A DNA stretch of 14,941 nucleotides from Rheinheimera sp. (GCF_020217005.1 NZ_JAIWOI010000166.1:1-14941), one strand, 5' to 3'; shown: positions 1-9,013, counted from the stretch's first letter. Program-made: numbers and translations. Notes: generated from the sequence alone by a model not told the origin.

Positions 1-2051
1 ATTTCAAATAAAAAGGCTTTGCCTTTAATACCCAGTTTACGTTCTGCTTCCGGATGCAAGGCACCAAGCACACCTACAGCTTTACCATCCCGGTTTAACT
101 GAGCAGTCTGGCCCGGATGTAAGGCGCTGTGTTCACCTTTGCTGAAAGTAAAACACTCTGCAGCTGAAGTGCAGCTTAACAATGCTTCGACATCGCCTTT
201 TACATCATAAAAATCAACGGCCCGCTCTGCGATAGTCCAGTGTTCGTTGCCATAACTTCCGACAATAACACCACCTAACACTGGCACCTGACGTACACCA
301 CCTTCGGCATTGGCATCAGGGATAAACTTCAGGCCATATTCGAATAAACGAATACGGTTTTGCTGGCGGTTCTGGTTGTACTGCACGGCCTGCAACAAAC
401 CTGGCCACAGGTTTAACCGCATTGCCGACATATCGACAGAAATTGGGTTTGGCAGTACCAGCGCAGCCTGGCCTGGGAACAAAGCCTCTTGTACTTTTGG
501 ATCAACAAAACTATAGGTAATAGCTTCCTGATAACCACGGGCCACCAGCAGATCACGTAAGCTGTGAACAGCGATACGGCTTTCCTGATGTTTGCTCATC
601 GCAAGTGCTGCTTGCGGCGCTACATTCGGAATATTGTTGTAGCCATACACCCGTGCCACTTCTTCGATTAAATCTTCCGGAATAGAAATATCAAAACGGT
701 AGCTTGGTACCGTCACTTGCCAGGCGTCGGCAGAGGTTGCCACCTGCATACCTAAACGCTGGAAAATTTCAGTCACAGTGTCTGTTGCAATGCTGATACC
801 TAAAATACGGTCCAGCTTAGTGCGGGTTAACACAATTTGAGCCGCTTTGGGTACGTGCGCCTCTGACACTGCTTCCACCACAGGACCCGCTTCACCACCT
901 ACTATAGCTAATAGCAAGGCTGTGGCTCTTTCCATCGCGGTGCGTTGCAGCTCTGGGTCCACACCACGTTCATAACGGTGAGAGGCGTCTGTGTGCAAGC
1001 CGTACTGACGGGCAATACCGGCCATTTCTACCGGAGAGAAAAAGGCGCTTTCAAGGAAAATATCGTTGCTGTCTTTGGTGACGCCACTGTGCAAACCACC
1101 AAAGATACCTGCCATGGCTAAGGCTTTTTGGCTATCCGCAATCACCAGTGTATTGGCTTTTAAGCTCACTTCGTTGCTATCCAGCAGAACCAGTTTTTCG
1201 CCTTCTTTGGCCATACGCACATCGATATCACCCTCGATTTTAGTTAAATCAAAAGCGTGCATCGGATGCCCAAGCTCCAGTAATACGAAGTTGGTCACAT
1301 CTACTACTGCATCGATAGAACGGATACCTGAACGGCGTAATTTCTCCACCATCCACAAAGGCGTCACAGCAGTTGTGTTGATATTACGAATAATACGGCC
1401 TAAATAACGTGGACAAGCTTGTGGCGCCGATAACTGAATGCCTTTTACATCGCTGATGCTTGCAGCTACAGCGGCAATTTGCGGTTGTTTTACGTCAAGG
1501 TTATTCAGTACACCCACTTCACGGGCTAAACCTTTTAAACCTAAACAGTCCGCGCGGTTTGGCGTTAAATCCACTTCAATGGCATTGTCGTCTAACGTCA
1601 GGTACTGACGAATGTTCTGCCCCAGCGGCGCATCGGCTGGCAGTTCAATAATCCCTTCTGAACTTTCAGCCATGCCCAGCTCAGATAAAGAACACAACAT
1701 ACCGTTCGACGGCTGGCCACGTAACTTGGCGGCTTTAATTTTAAAATCACCAGGCAATACAGCACCCACTGTGGCCACTGCTACTTTTAAGCCCTGACGG
1801 CAGTTCGCCGCGCCACAGACGATATCTAATAATTCACCAGTGCCGATATCAACTTTGGTGACCTGTAATTTGTCGGCTTCCGGATGACGGCCACATTCGA
1901 CCACATGGCCGACCACCACACCACTAAACTGGCCTGCAACAGGCTCTATGCCGTCGACTTCCAGACCGGCCATCGAAATTTGTTCTGCTAACTCATTGGT
2001 CGATAACTGCGGGTTGACCCACTCACGTAACCAGGATTCACTGAATTTCAT
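1..2051 (-). CDS. pheT: Phenylalanyl-tRNA synthetase beta subunit (partial; C-terminus beyond the window edge)
   Basis: PheT is the beta chain of the alpha2-beta2 cytoplasmic enzyme that charges tRNA-Phe; it carries tRNA-binding and editing domains. The reverse strand from the ATG at 2051 reads open to base 1, giving 683 codons of a protein that is about 795 residues in E. coli, so roughly the last 110 residues are missing. Visible parts are the N-terminus [12 protein letters not shown], a tRNA-binding OB domain at about residues 40-148 (with [14 protein letters not shown] [14 protein letters not shown] and [12 protein letters not shown]), the B3/B4 editing domain containing [11 protein letters not shown], a B5 domain, and the start of the catalytic-like core. 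The anticodon-binding FDX-ACB domain lies off the edge. The start is supported by GGGAG just upstream. It lies 13 bases after the pheS stop, so the two are co-transcribed. No frame breaks were seen. Confidence 0.97.
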   Translation of the reverse strand, partial: MKFSESWLREWVNPQLSTNELAEQISMAGLEVDGIEPVAGQFSGVVVGHVVECGRHPEADKLQVTKVDIGTGELLDIVCGAANCRQGLKVAVATVGAVLPGDFKIKAAKLRGQPSNGMLCSLSELGMAESSEGIIELPADAPLGQNIRQYLTLDDNAIEVDLTPNRADCLGLKGLAREVGVLNNLDVKQPQIAAVAASISDVKGIQLSAPQACPRYLGRIIRNINTTAVTPLWMVEKLRRSGIRSIDAVVDVTNFVLLELGHPMHAFDLTKIEGDIDVRMAKEGEKLVLLDSNEVSLKANTLVIADSQKALAMAGIFGGLHSGVTKDSNDIFLESAFFSPVEMAGIARQYGLHTDASHRYERGVDPELQRTAMERATALLLAIVGGEAGPVVEAVSEAHVPKAAQIVLTRTKLDRILGISIATDTVTEIFQRLGMQVATSADAWQVTVPSYRFDISIPEDLIEEVARVYGYNNIPNVAPQAALAMSKHQESRIAVHSLRDLLVARGYQEAITYSFVDPKVQEALFPGQAALVLPNPISVDMSAMRLNLWPGLLQAVQYNQNRQQNRIRLFEYGLKFIPDANAEGGVRQVPVLGGVIVGSYGNEHWTIAERAVDFYDVKGDVEALLSCTSAAECFTFSKGEHSALHPGQTAQLNRDGKAVGVLGALHPEAERKLGIKGKAFLFE

Positions 2052-2064
2052 TGTCTGCTCCCGC

Positions 2065-3081
<1,017 letters not shown>

Positions 3082-3228
3082 TCAAACTGCAGTTTTGCAT
3101 GCTGCAGCCTCACTGTCTTCAGGGTGATAAGTCGTATAAAAAGGTGGCAATAATACACCAGTTTTGAGCTCAGAGCTTGCGTAAAATAAGGCTTTTTTTC
3201 TATTTGAACTGTAAAGAACAGCCAAAAA

Positions 3229-3936
3229 TCAGTGAGATAAGCTCAGCATGTCTTTGACAAAAGGAATGGTTAGCTTGCGCTGATGCACTATAGAGGCTTT
3301 ATCCAGTAAATCGAGAATTTGCACCAGTTCACGAATGTCGCGTTGCTGGCGGTTGAGTAAAAACCGCGCCACTTCATCCGGTAATTCCATGCCACGTAAA
3401 CGGGCTTTTTGCTGCAGCAATTTTTGTTTGTCTTCATCACCTAATAAACGCAGTTGGAAACTGGTGCAGGCCTGCAAACGCGACACTAAATCCGGTAAGG
3501 TAATACCCAGCTCAGTCGGCGCCTGATCGGCGACAATAATCAGGGCTTTACCCTGCTCTGTCATACGGTTGTATAAATCAAACACCGCCACTTGCCAGCT
3601 GATATCTCCCGCTATGGCCTGAATATTATCCAGACAGACCAGATCCAGCTCTTCCAGCTGATCCAATATCCGCGGGCTCCAGGCTTTAAAATCTTCCAGG
3701 CTTAGCAACTGACTGGTTAAGCCCAATTCCTGCGCCTGCACGCACGCGGCATAGAGCAAATGCGATTTGCCACTACCACTGGCGCCAAATAAATACAAAG
3801 GCAGACGATGCTCAGAAGGTGTGGTTAAAAAATGTTTGATATAACCCACCACAGGGCTGGTTTCAGCCCCATAGAAGGTATCAAGAGTTTCATCTTCCGG
3901 CAGTGTTACGGCCAGGGTGTATTGCACTGGAGTCAT
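3229..3936 (-). CDS. hda: DnaA regulatory inactivator Hda
   Basis: Hda is a DnaA-like AAA+ protein that, bound to the DNA-loaded beta clamp, stimulates hydrolysis of DnaA-ATP and so limits re-initiation of replication. The 235 residues match the family length. Walker A is GASGSGKS (51-58), Walker B is LVCLDN (99-104), and the box VII arginine is Arg153 in LPDLVSRL. The C-terminus, with RASI-like KASIVHQRKLTIPFVK, is typical of Hda and there is no DNA-binding domain IV, which rules out DnaA itself. The ATG overlaps the stop of the preceding DUF2066 gene as TAATG, implying coupled translation. One oddity is that the N-terminal clamp-binding motif, QLSLPL in E. coli, reads QYTLAV here (residues 5-10) and lacks the usual Leu-Pro. 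Confidence 0.95.
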   Translation of the reverse strand: MTPVQYTLAVTLPEDETLDTFYGAETSPVVGYIKHFLTTPSEHRLPLYLFGASGSGKSHLLYAACVQAQELGLTSQLLSLEDFKAWSPRILDQLEELDLVCLDNIQAIAGDISWQVAVFDLYNRMTEQGKALIIVADQAPTELGITLPDLVSRLQACTSFQLRLLGDEDKQKLLQQKARLRGMELPDEVARFLLNRQQRDIRELVQILDLLDKASIVHQRKLTIPFVKDMLSLSH

Positions 3937-5066
3937 TAGTTTGGCAGATACCTGTAACGTAATACGGCAGGCAAGGCGTCTGAAGCCACTGTTACTGGTT
4001 GTGTCGCCATTTCAGCTGCCATTTCAGAAAACAGCTCATCTGAAGCATCTGCAGTATCAGTCTGTTCCGCAGGCACAGTAGCATCAGTTTGTAGCTGCAT
4101 CGACTGCAACCTGCGCTCCAGCGATAATGAATTAATAAAAGCACTTTGGTCAGCCGCCAGTGAGACTTTAAATTTAAGTAAATCCGCTTTACGTTCCAGC
4201 ACTGTTACTTGCTTGACCGACAGCATAGCGCCCAGAAGTTGCTGGACTTTGACCTGGTCAACAAAATTAGTTAAGCCTTCAATCTCAAGCTCTAACTCGG
4301 TTTGACCTTGCTGACTGCCTAATTGCACAGCATATTTACCAGCCAATTGCGCAGTTAATCCAGAAATAAAGGAGTTTACCAGTTCCTGCTGGGAATTTGC
4401 GATCAGTTCATTACTGAGCAACTGACCTTGCTCATATCCCTGCCAGGTCAGCCTGTATTGGCCAGGCATTGGCTGATCAAACAATAGTATCACTGTCTGG
4501 TCGGCATTAAATGGCAGACTGGCTTGTTCGATCAACAACCAATTACCTGCCCATACTTCGTCCTGCGACAAAGTGGGCACAAATGTATCTACCGCTGTTG
4601 GCAATTCTAAGGGTAAACCAATTTGCTGTGTTTGTTGCTGCAATTGGGCCAACACAGGGTGAGCAGCACCTTGCATAAAAGCCCGGCTTTCAGTTGTCTG
4701 TTCAACAGGCCACAGCACAATGACAGGCCTTCTGCTGCCCCAAATTGCAATCTGCTGCTGACTTAGTAGTTGCTGTACTTTTTGTTCATCCAGCCCCACT
4801 TTTAACGCAGGACCTTGTTCAGAGGTAACAGCAGCAAAAGTCTTAATGTAGTTGCCGGCATTTTTCAGCTCAGCCTTAATTGCTGGTAAGTCAGCCACTG
4901 CAGGGTTCAGTGTTACTTTTACCAGTACCTGAGCCAATGCCTGTTGCTGCCAGACAGTTTGGCTCTGACCGGCAGGCACCACGGCCTGATACAAATCCGT
5001 CAGCTGTTTTGCCTGAGCTACATTCAAACAAAAGATGAAACACAAAGCCGCACTAAGTAATCGCAT
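3936..5066 (-). CDS. DUF2066 domain-containing exported protein
   Basis: This 376-residue protein begins with a clear Sec signal peptide, MRLLSAALCFIFCLNVAQA, with likely cleavage after residue 19. The following KQLTDLYQAVVPAGQSQ...QQQALAQVLVKVTLNP is the characteristic start of DUF2066, a family without an assigned function found next to hda in many marine gammaproteobacteria. The mature part is rich in Gln and Leu with no visible catalytic motif, and it ends in an acidic/alanine-rich stretch followed by VASDALPAVLRYRYLPN. The ATG has AGGG upstream, 26 bases after the marC stop, and its stop overlaps the hda start. A periplasmic location is inferred; the link with hda may be only transcriptional. 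Confidence 0.85.
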   Translation of the reverse strand: MRLLSAALCFIFCLNVAQAKQLTDLYQAVVPAGQSQTVWQQQALAQVLVKVTLNPAVADLPAIKAELKNAGNYIKTFAAVTSEQGPALKVGLDEQKVQQLLSQQQIAIWGSRRPVIVLWPVEQTTESRAFMQGAAHPVLAQLQQQTQQIGLPLELPTAVDTFVPTLSQDEVWAGNWLLIEQASLPFNADQTVILLFDQPMPGQYRLTWQGYEQGQLLSNELIANSQQELVNSFISGLTAQLAGKYAVQLGSQQGQTELELEIEGLTNFVDQVKVQQLLGAMLSVKQVTVLERKADLLKFKVSLAADQSAFINSLSLERRLQSMQLQTDATVPAEQTDTADASDELFSEMAAEMATQPVTVASDALPAVLRYRYLPN

Positions 5067-5092
5067 TTTTTACCCTTAACCTGCTAATACTC

Positions 5093-5728
5093 TTAACCAG
5101 CTAAAACAGGGAAAATCCCTTTTAAGCCAAGACTGATAAACTCTATAGAGATAGCTGCCAAAATAAGTCCCATCACCCTGGTGATGATATTCATGCCGGT
5201 TTGCCCCAATTTGTGGGCTATTTTACCTGATAAGCGCATCAGGATCGCCAGAAGAATGCCGACCAGTAGTATTTCTGCCGAAATAATTAAGTAATGCAAC
5301 CAACCTTCAGCTCTGTTGGCGTACAAAATGATAGAGCTGATAGCGCCGGGACCGGCCAGCATTGGCATTGCCAAAGGCACTACAGCGATCGAGGATTTTT
5401 GCGCAGCCTCCAGCCGTTCAGCCTCAGTACTTTTTGCACCGCTGGTCTGAGCATTTAACATCGAAATAGCCATCAACAGAATTAAAATTCCGCCGCCCAC
5501 CCGGAACGAATTCACAGAGATTCCAAAAAAGCTCAGGATAAACTCACCAAAAAACAACGTGATCAATAAAATGACAGTCGCAGCTTTAGCCGCCGTGATT
5601 GCCACTTGCCTTTTGTCCTGCTCCGAATGATCGGCAGTTAAAGACAAATACATAGGCAAAGCGCCCAGAGGATTTAAGATCGCAATGATGCCAATAAAAA
5701 TTTTCAGATAATCCTGCACATCTAACAT
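5093..5728 (-). CDS. MarC family integral membrane protein (YchE/YhgN-like)
   Basis: The 211-residue, very hydrophobic protein has about six membrane segments in the inner membrane. Family signatures are the N-terminal FIGIIAILNPLGALPMYLSLT, the central FGISVNSFRVGGGILILLMAISML, the PLAMPMLAGPGAISSII segment, and the C-terminal INVITRIMG-like MNIITRVMGLILAAISIEFI. This is closest to the YchE/YhgN branch of MarC; the name comes from the mar locus, but the family has no proven role in antibiotic resistance and its substrate is unknown. A weak AAGG ribosome site precedes the start. A possible -10 box (TATGAT on the minus strand, at 5773-5778) lies 45 bases upstream, after the bamC terminator, so this gene probably starts a new transcript continuing into DUF2066 and hda. 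Confidence 0.9.
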   Translation of the reverse strand: MLDVQDYLKIFIGIIAILNPLGALPMYLSLTADHSEQDKRQVAITAAKAATVILLITLFFGEFILSFFGISVNSFRVGGGILILLMAISMLNAQTSGAKSTEAERLEAAQKSSIAVVPLAMPMLAGPGAISSIILYANRAEGWLHYLIISAEILLVGILLAILMRLSGKIAHKLGQTGMNIITRVMGLILAAISIEFISLGLKGIFPVLAG

Positions 5729-5862
5729 CTATTTGCCTTACTACTCTGGTTAACACCATTAAATTGAGTCTAATCATAGCGTTATTTTACATGCCTTGCA
5801 GTTTTTGCGCGAACAGGGAAAGTCTGACGCGACAAAAGCAGGATTTAATTCATAAAAACGCT

Positions 5863-5891
5863 AAAAAAAAACCACCCTAAGGTAGTTTTTT
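5863..5891 (-). terminator. Intrinsic terminator after bamC
   Basis: Read on the minus strand this is AACTACC, loop TTAG, GGTGGTT, running into eight T residues. The 7-bp stem includes one G-T pair. On the opposite strand that pair becomes a C-A mismatch, so the terminator is best formed for transcription coming from bamC. It separates dapA-bamC from marC. Confidence 0.85.
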
Positions 5892-5901
5892 CGGACTAGA
5901 G

Positions 5902-5929
5902 CGGCTTTTATCTGTTCAAACAAAAGCCG
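5902..5929 (-). repeat. Perfect 8-bp hairpin in the bamC 3' region
   Basis: CGGCTTTT and AAAAGCCG form a perfect 8-bp inverted repeat around a 12-base loop, 16 bases after the bamC stop and directly ahead of the terminator. It could protect the mRNA 3' end or be a second weak terminator; it has no long T tail of its own. Confidence 0.55.
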
Positions 5930-5944
5930 TCCTGTGCAGAGGCA

Positions 5945-7009
5945 TTACAACTCTATATTGTTTTTCCGGACAATTTTCACTAAGGCCTGATACAGCGCAT
6001 TAACTTTCTCAGCAGATAAGATCTTGCCTGAGCTATCACGCCAGCTCAGACTGGTGCCAACGTCAGACTTGGCCAGAACCAGCTGATAATCACCGGCAGC
6101 TAAAGGTACGGCAATAATCTCATCACTCGACCACAATGAATCCCAGAAGCCTGCGTCAGGTTCTTTATAGCTCAGGAAGAAGGTATAGTTGGTTCTGTTT
6201 AAATCATTGACTACAAAACCGTTTTGTTCAAATAACAATTCCAGCTGTGACCAGGCCATGTCAATAGACTGACCAGTCAACATTGCGGCATTGCCTTCTG
6301 CGTCAAAGCCAGTGGTCAGAGTGATTTGACGGGATTGAGCTTTTTTCAGCTTGATTTGAGCCAGCTCAACAGTCGCAATTTTATCAACCAATCGATTCAG
6401 AAAGTACACTTCTTCGCGCTTTTGCGCTATGGCAGATAACTTGTTGTCACTGTCTATAAAACGGTGCTCTAACAATTGCACTTTCACGCCGACAGAACGG
6501 CCATGAGTTTTAGGTTCCAGTTTAATCAGGAAACGGCTTTGCTCTTTTTCAATCTGGCTTTTCCAGAACCAGAATCCTTCCTCTTCAAAGCGACTGACCC
6601 AACCAGTTTCATACGTCAGGCCGTCCTGACCTTTTGGCGTAATTTCAATCTGTTTTTCTGTGCCAAAATCCAGTAGATTTTGTTTCAGATAAGGCAGCAG
6701 TTCACCAGTGAATTCGGATCGTTCAAACCAGATCCGCGCCTCTTTCTCTTCTTCCTCAACGCGGCTGTTCGTTGCCAAAGCCAAAACCTGCATAGGTGAT
6801 TTCAATTCGACTTCTGTCACAGGCGCATGAGGGGCTGGTGGAATATCAAACTGGGCTGGTTTCTTCGCAGCCATCAATCCGGCAGGTATCTTCAACTCAG
6901 CAACAGGCTTAGTCTCGACTTTACTTTGTTCAATAACATCCTCAGGGAACAAAGAGCAACCAGAAATAAACAATGAGGCAACTAAGCTTGCCGGGATCCA
7001 ATACTGCAC
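5945..7009 (-). CDS. bamC: Outer membrane protein assembly factor BamC (lipoprotein)
   Basis: BamC (NlpB) is a lipoprotein of the BAM complex that inserts beta-barrel proteins into the outer membrane. The N-terminus has a hydrophobic stretch ending in the lipobox ISGC, where the Cys would be lipidated, then an unstructured proline-rich segment that in E. coli lies on BamD, then two helix-grip domains joined by a linker. The motifs ARIWFERSEF and GFWFWKSQIEKEQSRFLIKLE are typical of the family. I chose the GTG at 7009 because AGGAG lies 7 bases upstream, whereas the ATG at 7027 overlaps dapA by 8 bases and has no ribosome site; that alternative adds six residues (MCRSFI). The gene follows dapA, the same order as in E. 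coli, and ends in the terminator at 5863-5891. Confidence 0.92.
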   Translation of the reverse strand: MQYWIPASLVASLFISGCSLFPEDVIEQSKVETKPVAELKIPAGLMAAKKPAQFDIPPAPHAPVTEVELKSPMQVLALATNSRVEEEEKEARIWFERSEFTGELLPYLKQNLLDFGTEKQIEITPKGQDGLTYETGWVSRFEEEGFWFWKSQIEKEQSRFLIKLEPKTHGRSVGVKVQLLEHRFIDSDNKLSAIAQKREEVYFLNRLVDKIATVELAQIKLKKAQSRQITLTTGFDAEGNAAMLTGQSIDMAWSQLELLFEQNGFVVNDLNRTNYTFFLSYKEPDAGFWDSLWSSDEIIAVPLAAGDYQLVLAKSDVGTSLSWRDSSGKILSAEKVNALYQALVKIVRKNNIEL

Positions 7010-7019
7010 TATAAAACTC

Positions 7020-7901
7020 CTACACATTAATCTGGGCTTGTTTCAGCGCTTGTTCGATTGCGCTTTGGTGAATTGGTTCCAACCGGGTCAAAGGTAATCT
7101 TGCCATATCATCAGCTATTAACCTCATCTTCAGCAGTGCCCATTTACTTGGAATTGGATTGGCTTCGATAAACAGCTGATGGTGTAACCCTTGTAACTTC
7201 TGATCCAGCTGTTGTGCCAATTCGGTATTTTTTGCTATTGCTGCTTTTGACATTTGAGCCATCAGAGCCGGCGCTATATTGCTGGTCACTGAAATGACGC
7301 CATGGCCACCTTTTAACATAAATTCACAGCAACTGGCATCGTCACCGCTGATTAATAAAAAATTCTCCGGACATAACGCCTGCAACTGTTCCAGACGCTG
7401 CATAGACCCGGTTGCTTCTTTGATACCTACAATATTGGCAACTTTTGCAAGCTCTGCCACTGTCTCAGGCAGCAAGTCCACACCAGTTCGGCCTGGCACG
7501 TTGTATAAAATCACAGGCTTATCTGTGGCTGCAGCAACAGCCTTATAGTGAGCCAGCATGCCCTTTTGCATAGGTTTATTGTAATAAGGGGTAACGGTTA
7601 AAAAACCTGCAACAGGTAAAGCAGATAAAATTTTAGTTTTTTCTACTGCGTCAGCTGTAGAGTTTGAACCATTGCCTGCTATCACGGGAATACGACCATC
7701 GACCTGAGCCAACACGGCTTCGAGTACCTGAAGCTGCTCTTCGAAACTTAAAGTAACAGACTCTCCAGTAGTTCCCATGATCACCAAAGCGTCGGTCTGG
7801 TTGCTTAAATGAAAATCCACCAACCGCTTCAGACTGCCGTAGTCTACAGCACCGTCAGAATCCATAGGGGTGATTAAAGCAACAATACTTCCGCTAAACA
7901 T
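7020..7901 (-). CDS. dapA: 4-hydroxy-tetrahydrodipicolinate synthase
   Basis: DapA condenses pyruvate with aspartate semialdehyde in the first committed step to diaminopimelate and lysine. From the ATG at 7901 the protein is 293 residues (292 in E. coli) and starts MFSGSIVALITPM as usual; a longer open frame to 7964 adds 21 unrelated residues and is rejected. The Schiff-base lysine is Lys161 (GIKEATG). Thr44-Thr45 (MGTTGES), Tyr133 and Arg138 (YNVPGRTG) complete the active site, all at the E. coli numbers. Asn80 and Tyr106 of the lysine feedback site are kept, while E. coli His56 and Glu84 are Gln and Asp here, so feedback may be weaker. GGAG precedes the start but partly lies in a hairpin (7912-7935). 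The gene is coupled to bamC. Confidence 0.97.
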   Translation of the reverse strand: MFSGSIVALITPMDSDGAVDYGSLKRLVDFHLSNQTDALVIMGTTGESVTLSFEEQLQVLEAVLAQVDGRIPVIAGNGSNSTADAVEKTKILSALPVAGFLTVTPYYNKPMQKGMLAHYKAVAAATDKPVILYNVPGRTGVDLLPETVAELAKVANIVGIKEATGSMQRLEQLQALCPENFLLISGDDASCCEFMLKGGHGVISVTSNIAPALMAQMSKAAIAKNTELAQQLDQKLQGLHHQLFIEANPIPSKWALLKMRLIADDMARLPLTRLEPIHQSAIEQALKQAQINV

Positions 7902-7907
7902 GCTAAA
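7889..7907. repeat. Copy 1 of a 19-base repeat (covers the dapA start codon)
   Basis: TTCCGCTAAACATGCTAAA matches 17 of 19 bases of the sequence at 7987-8005. Each copy holds GCTAAA twice with a 3-base spacer. This copy lies across the dapA start codon. It might be an operator half; chance similarity is not excluded. Confidence 0.4.
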
Positions 7908-7911
7908 GGCT

Positions 7912-7935
7912 CCATAGTTTTCAGGCTGCCTATGG
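7912..7935 (-). promoter_or_regulatory. Hairpin overlapping the dapA ribosome-binding site
   Basis: In the dapA leader CCATAG and CTATGG form a perfect 6-bp inverted repeat with a 12-base loop. The last two G of the stem are also the first two bases of the GGAG ribosome-binding site, so folding would partly hide it. The structure is seen; a regulatory role is inferred. It is far too small for a lysine riboswitch. Confidence 0.4.
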
Positions 7936-7986
7936 TAATGACGCTGGACAACAAACACAAGCAAGGGACTGTCACACAGGTGAAAT

Positions 7987-8005
7987 TTACGCTAAATATG
8001 CTAAA
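7987..8005. repeat. Copy 2 of the 19-base repeat (upstream of gcvR)
   Basis: TTACGCTAAATATGCTAAA is the partner of the copy at 7889-7907, in the same orientation and 98 bases away. It ends 38 bases before the gcvR start, where a promoter or operator for gcvR would be expected. Confidence 0.4.
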
Positions 8006-8043
8006 CTTCGCAGCCGTTTTTCATTCAGAGACATCAACTTAGC

Positions 8044-8571
8044 ATGCCACAACAATTGGTCGTCACTGCGATAGGTGCAGACAGAACAGGCCTTGTCAGC
8101 CGCCTGGCACGGCTGGTTACGGATTGTAACTGCAATATAGTCGATAGCCGTATGGCTATTTTTGGCAATGAATTTACCTTCATTATGCTGTTATCCGGTG
8201 ATGCGGTCGCTATTAGCCGGATTGAACACTTATTGCCAGGATTAGGTTATGAACTTGATCTGTTGACCATGACCAAACGTACATCAGCTCAACCCACGAC
8301 TGCTGTCAGTGCACATTATGTATTGGAGTACACAGGCAAGGACAAAGTTGGAACCTTAGGAGCCATCGCAACTTTGCTGGCAAACCATCAGGTTTATATA
8401 GGGGCTTTGCGGACTGAAACACTAACAGATGCCACAACTCAGCAGTTGCTTAATCACTGCACTATGACTGTGCAACTGCCACAGGGTGTGCAAGTGGATA
8501 TCATCAAACAGGAAGTGTCAGCGCTGCTGGAACAATTGCAGCTGACAGGTAGTTTTGAAGCTCAGTTATAA
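8044..8571 (+). CDS. gcvR: Glycine cleavage system transcriptional repressor family protein (GcvR), two ACT domains
   Basis: The 175-residue protein has two ACT domains, at about residues 4-75 (VVTAIGADRTGLVSRLARLV) and 90-165 (VLEYTGKDKVGTLGAIATLL). In E. coli GcvR has no DNA-binding domain; it binds glycine and acts by contacting GcvA to repress the gcvTHP operon, and it has also been linked to acid resistance. The family assignment rests on the tandem ACT layout, the length (E. coli 190), and the position between dapA and bcp, divergent from dapA, as in many gammaproteobacteria. The ribosome site before the ATG is weak. bcp starts 13 bases after its stop, so both are probably one transcript. 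Confidence 0.9.
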   Translation: MPQQLVVTAIGADRTGLVSRLARLVTDCNCNIVDSRMAIFGNEFTFIMLLSGDAVAISRIEHLLPGLGYELDLLTMTKRTSAQPTTAVSAHYVLEYTGKDKVGTLGAIATLLANHQVYIGALRTETLTDATTQQLLNHCTMTVQLPQGVQVDIIKQEVSALLEQLQLTGSFEAQL

Positions 8572-8584
8572 CAAAGGAAAGTCA

Positions 8585-8962
8585 ATGAACAGATTAACAG
8601 CAGGACAACAAGCACCGGATTTCAACTTACCGGATCAAACTGGTCAGTTGGTGCAGCTAAGCACTTTACTGAAGAAAAGCCGCGTTTTGGTGTATTTTTA
8701 CCCTAAGGCCATGACACCAGGTTGCACAGTGCAGGCTTGCGGTTTGCGTGACAGCAAGGCGCAACTGGCAGACTTTAATGTACAAGTGGTCGGCATTAGT
8801 ATCGACGCTCCTTCCCGTCTGGCGAAATTTGAACAAAAAGAGCAGCTTAATTTTACGCTGTTGGGTGATGAAGAGCACAAAGCAGCTGAAGCTTTTGGTG
8901 TCTGGGGCGAAAAGAAATTTATGGGCAAAGTGTACGATGGTATTCATTTATACCCCTATTAA
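8585..8962 (+). pseudogene. bcp: Thioredoxin-dependent thiol peroxidase Bcp, 3' end cut off by the mobile element
   Basis: Bcp is a cytoplasmic peroxiredoxin that reduces hydroperoxides. The ATG at 8585 has AAGGAA upstream; a longer frame from 8555 lacks support. Residues 1-121 match the family closely, including YFYPKAMTPGCTVQACGLRD with peroxidatic Cys47 and resolving Cys52, and GVWGEKKFMGKVYDGIH. After His121 the frame reads only Leu-Tyr-Pro-Tyr and a stop, where E. coli Bcp continues for about 35 residues starting RISFLID. The lost part includes the conserved active-site arginine and the last strands and helix of the thioredoxin fold, so the 125-residue product is probably inactive. The cut coincides with the left edge of the recombinase element. 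A stable shortened protein cannot be excluded. Confidence 0.9.
8939..8954. other. Candidate attachment (core) site at the bcp/element junction
   Basis: GGTAT, six bases TCATTT, then ATACC form an inverted repeat exactly where the bcp reading diverges from its family. Tyrosine recombinases act on such short inverted arms around a 6-8-base crossover region. The left arm and the first bases of the spacer are still bcp (Gly-Ile-His codons), while the right arm would be element DNA. The arms are only 5 bp, so this is a proposal. Confidence 0.45.
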
Positions 8963-8967
8963 ATTCC
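8954..8967 (+). repeat. Left-end direct repeat, copy 1
   Basis: CCCTATTAAATTCC matches 12 of 14 bases of the sequence at 9000-9013, in the same direction and 46 bases apart. It starts at the outer base of the proposed core site. Repeats of this kind near an element end may bind the recombinase arm domain; this is inferred. Confidence 0.35.
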
Positions 8968-8999
8968 TGCACAGTATACGCTGAAAGAGTTACATTCTT

Positions 9000-9013
9000 C
9001 CCTGTTAATTTCC
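9000..9013 (+). repeat. Left-end direct repeat, copy 2
   Basis: CCCTGTTAATTTCC is the partner of 8954-8967, lying between the element end and the first recombinase gene. A weak promoter-like pair follows (TTTACT at 9017-9022, 17 bases, CACAAT at 9040-9045), so a recombinase bound here could also affect its own transcription. Confidence 0.35.

Noticed and set aside
310..1797. Plus-strand open frames across the pheT region
   Set aside because: They are opposite-strand shadows of a well-conserved pheT with no family resemblance of their own.
7902..7964. Longer DapA starting at 7964
   Set aside because: The extra 21 residues do not resemble the family; MFSGSIVALITPM with GGAG upstream is the normal start.
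7902..8043. Lysine riboswitch before dapA
   Set aside because: The whole intergenic region is 142 bases, too short for the known class, and only one 6-bp hairpin is visible.
8555..8584. Bcp starting at 8555 inside gcvR
   Set aside because: MNRLTAGQQAPDF at 8585 is the family start and has AAGGAA at good spacing.
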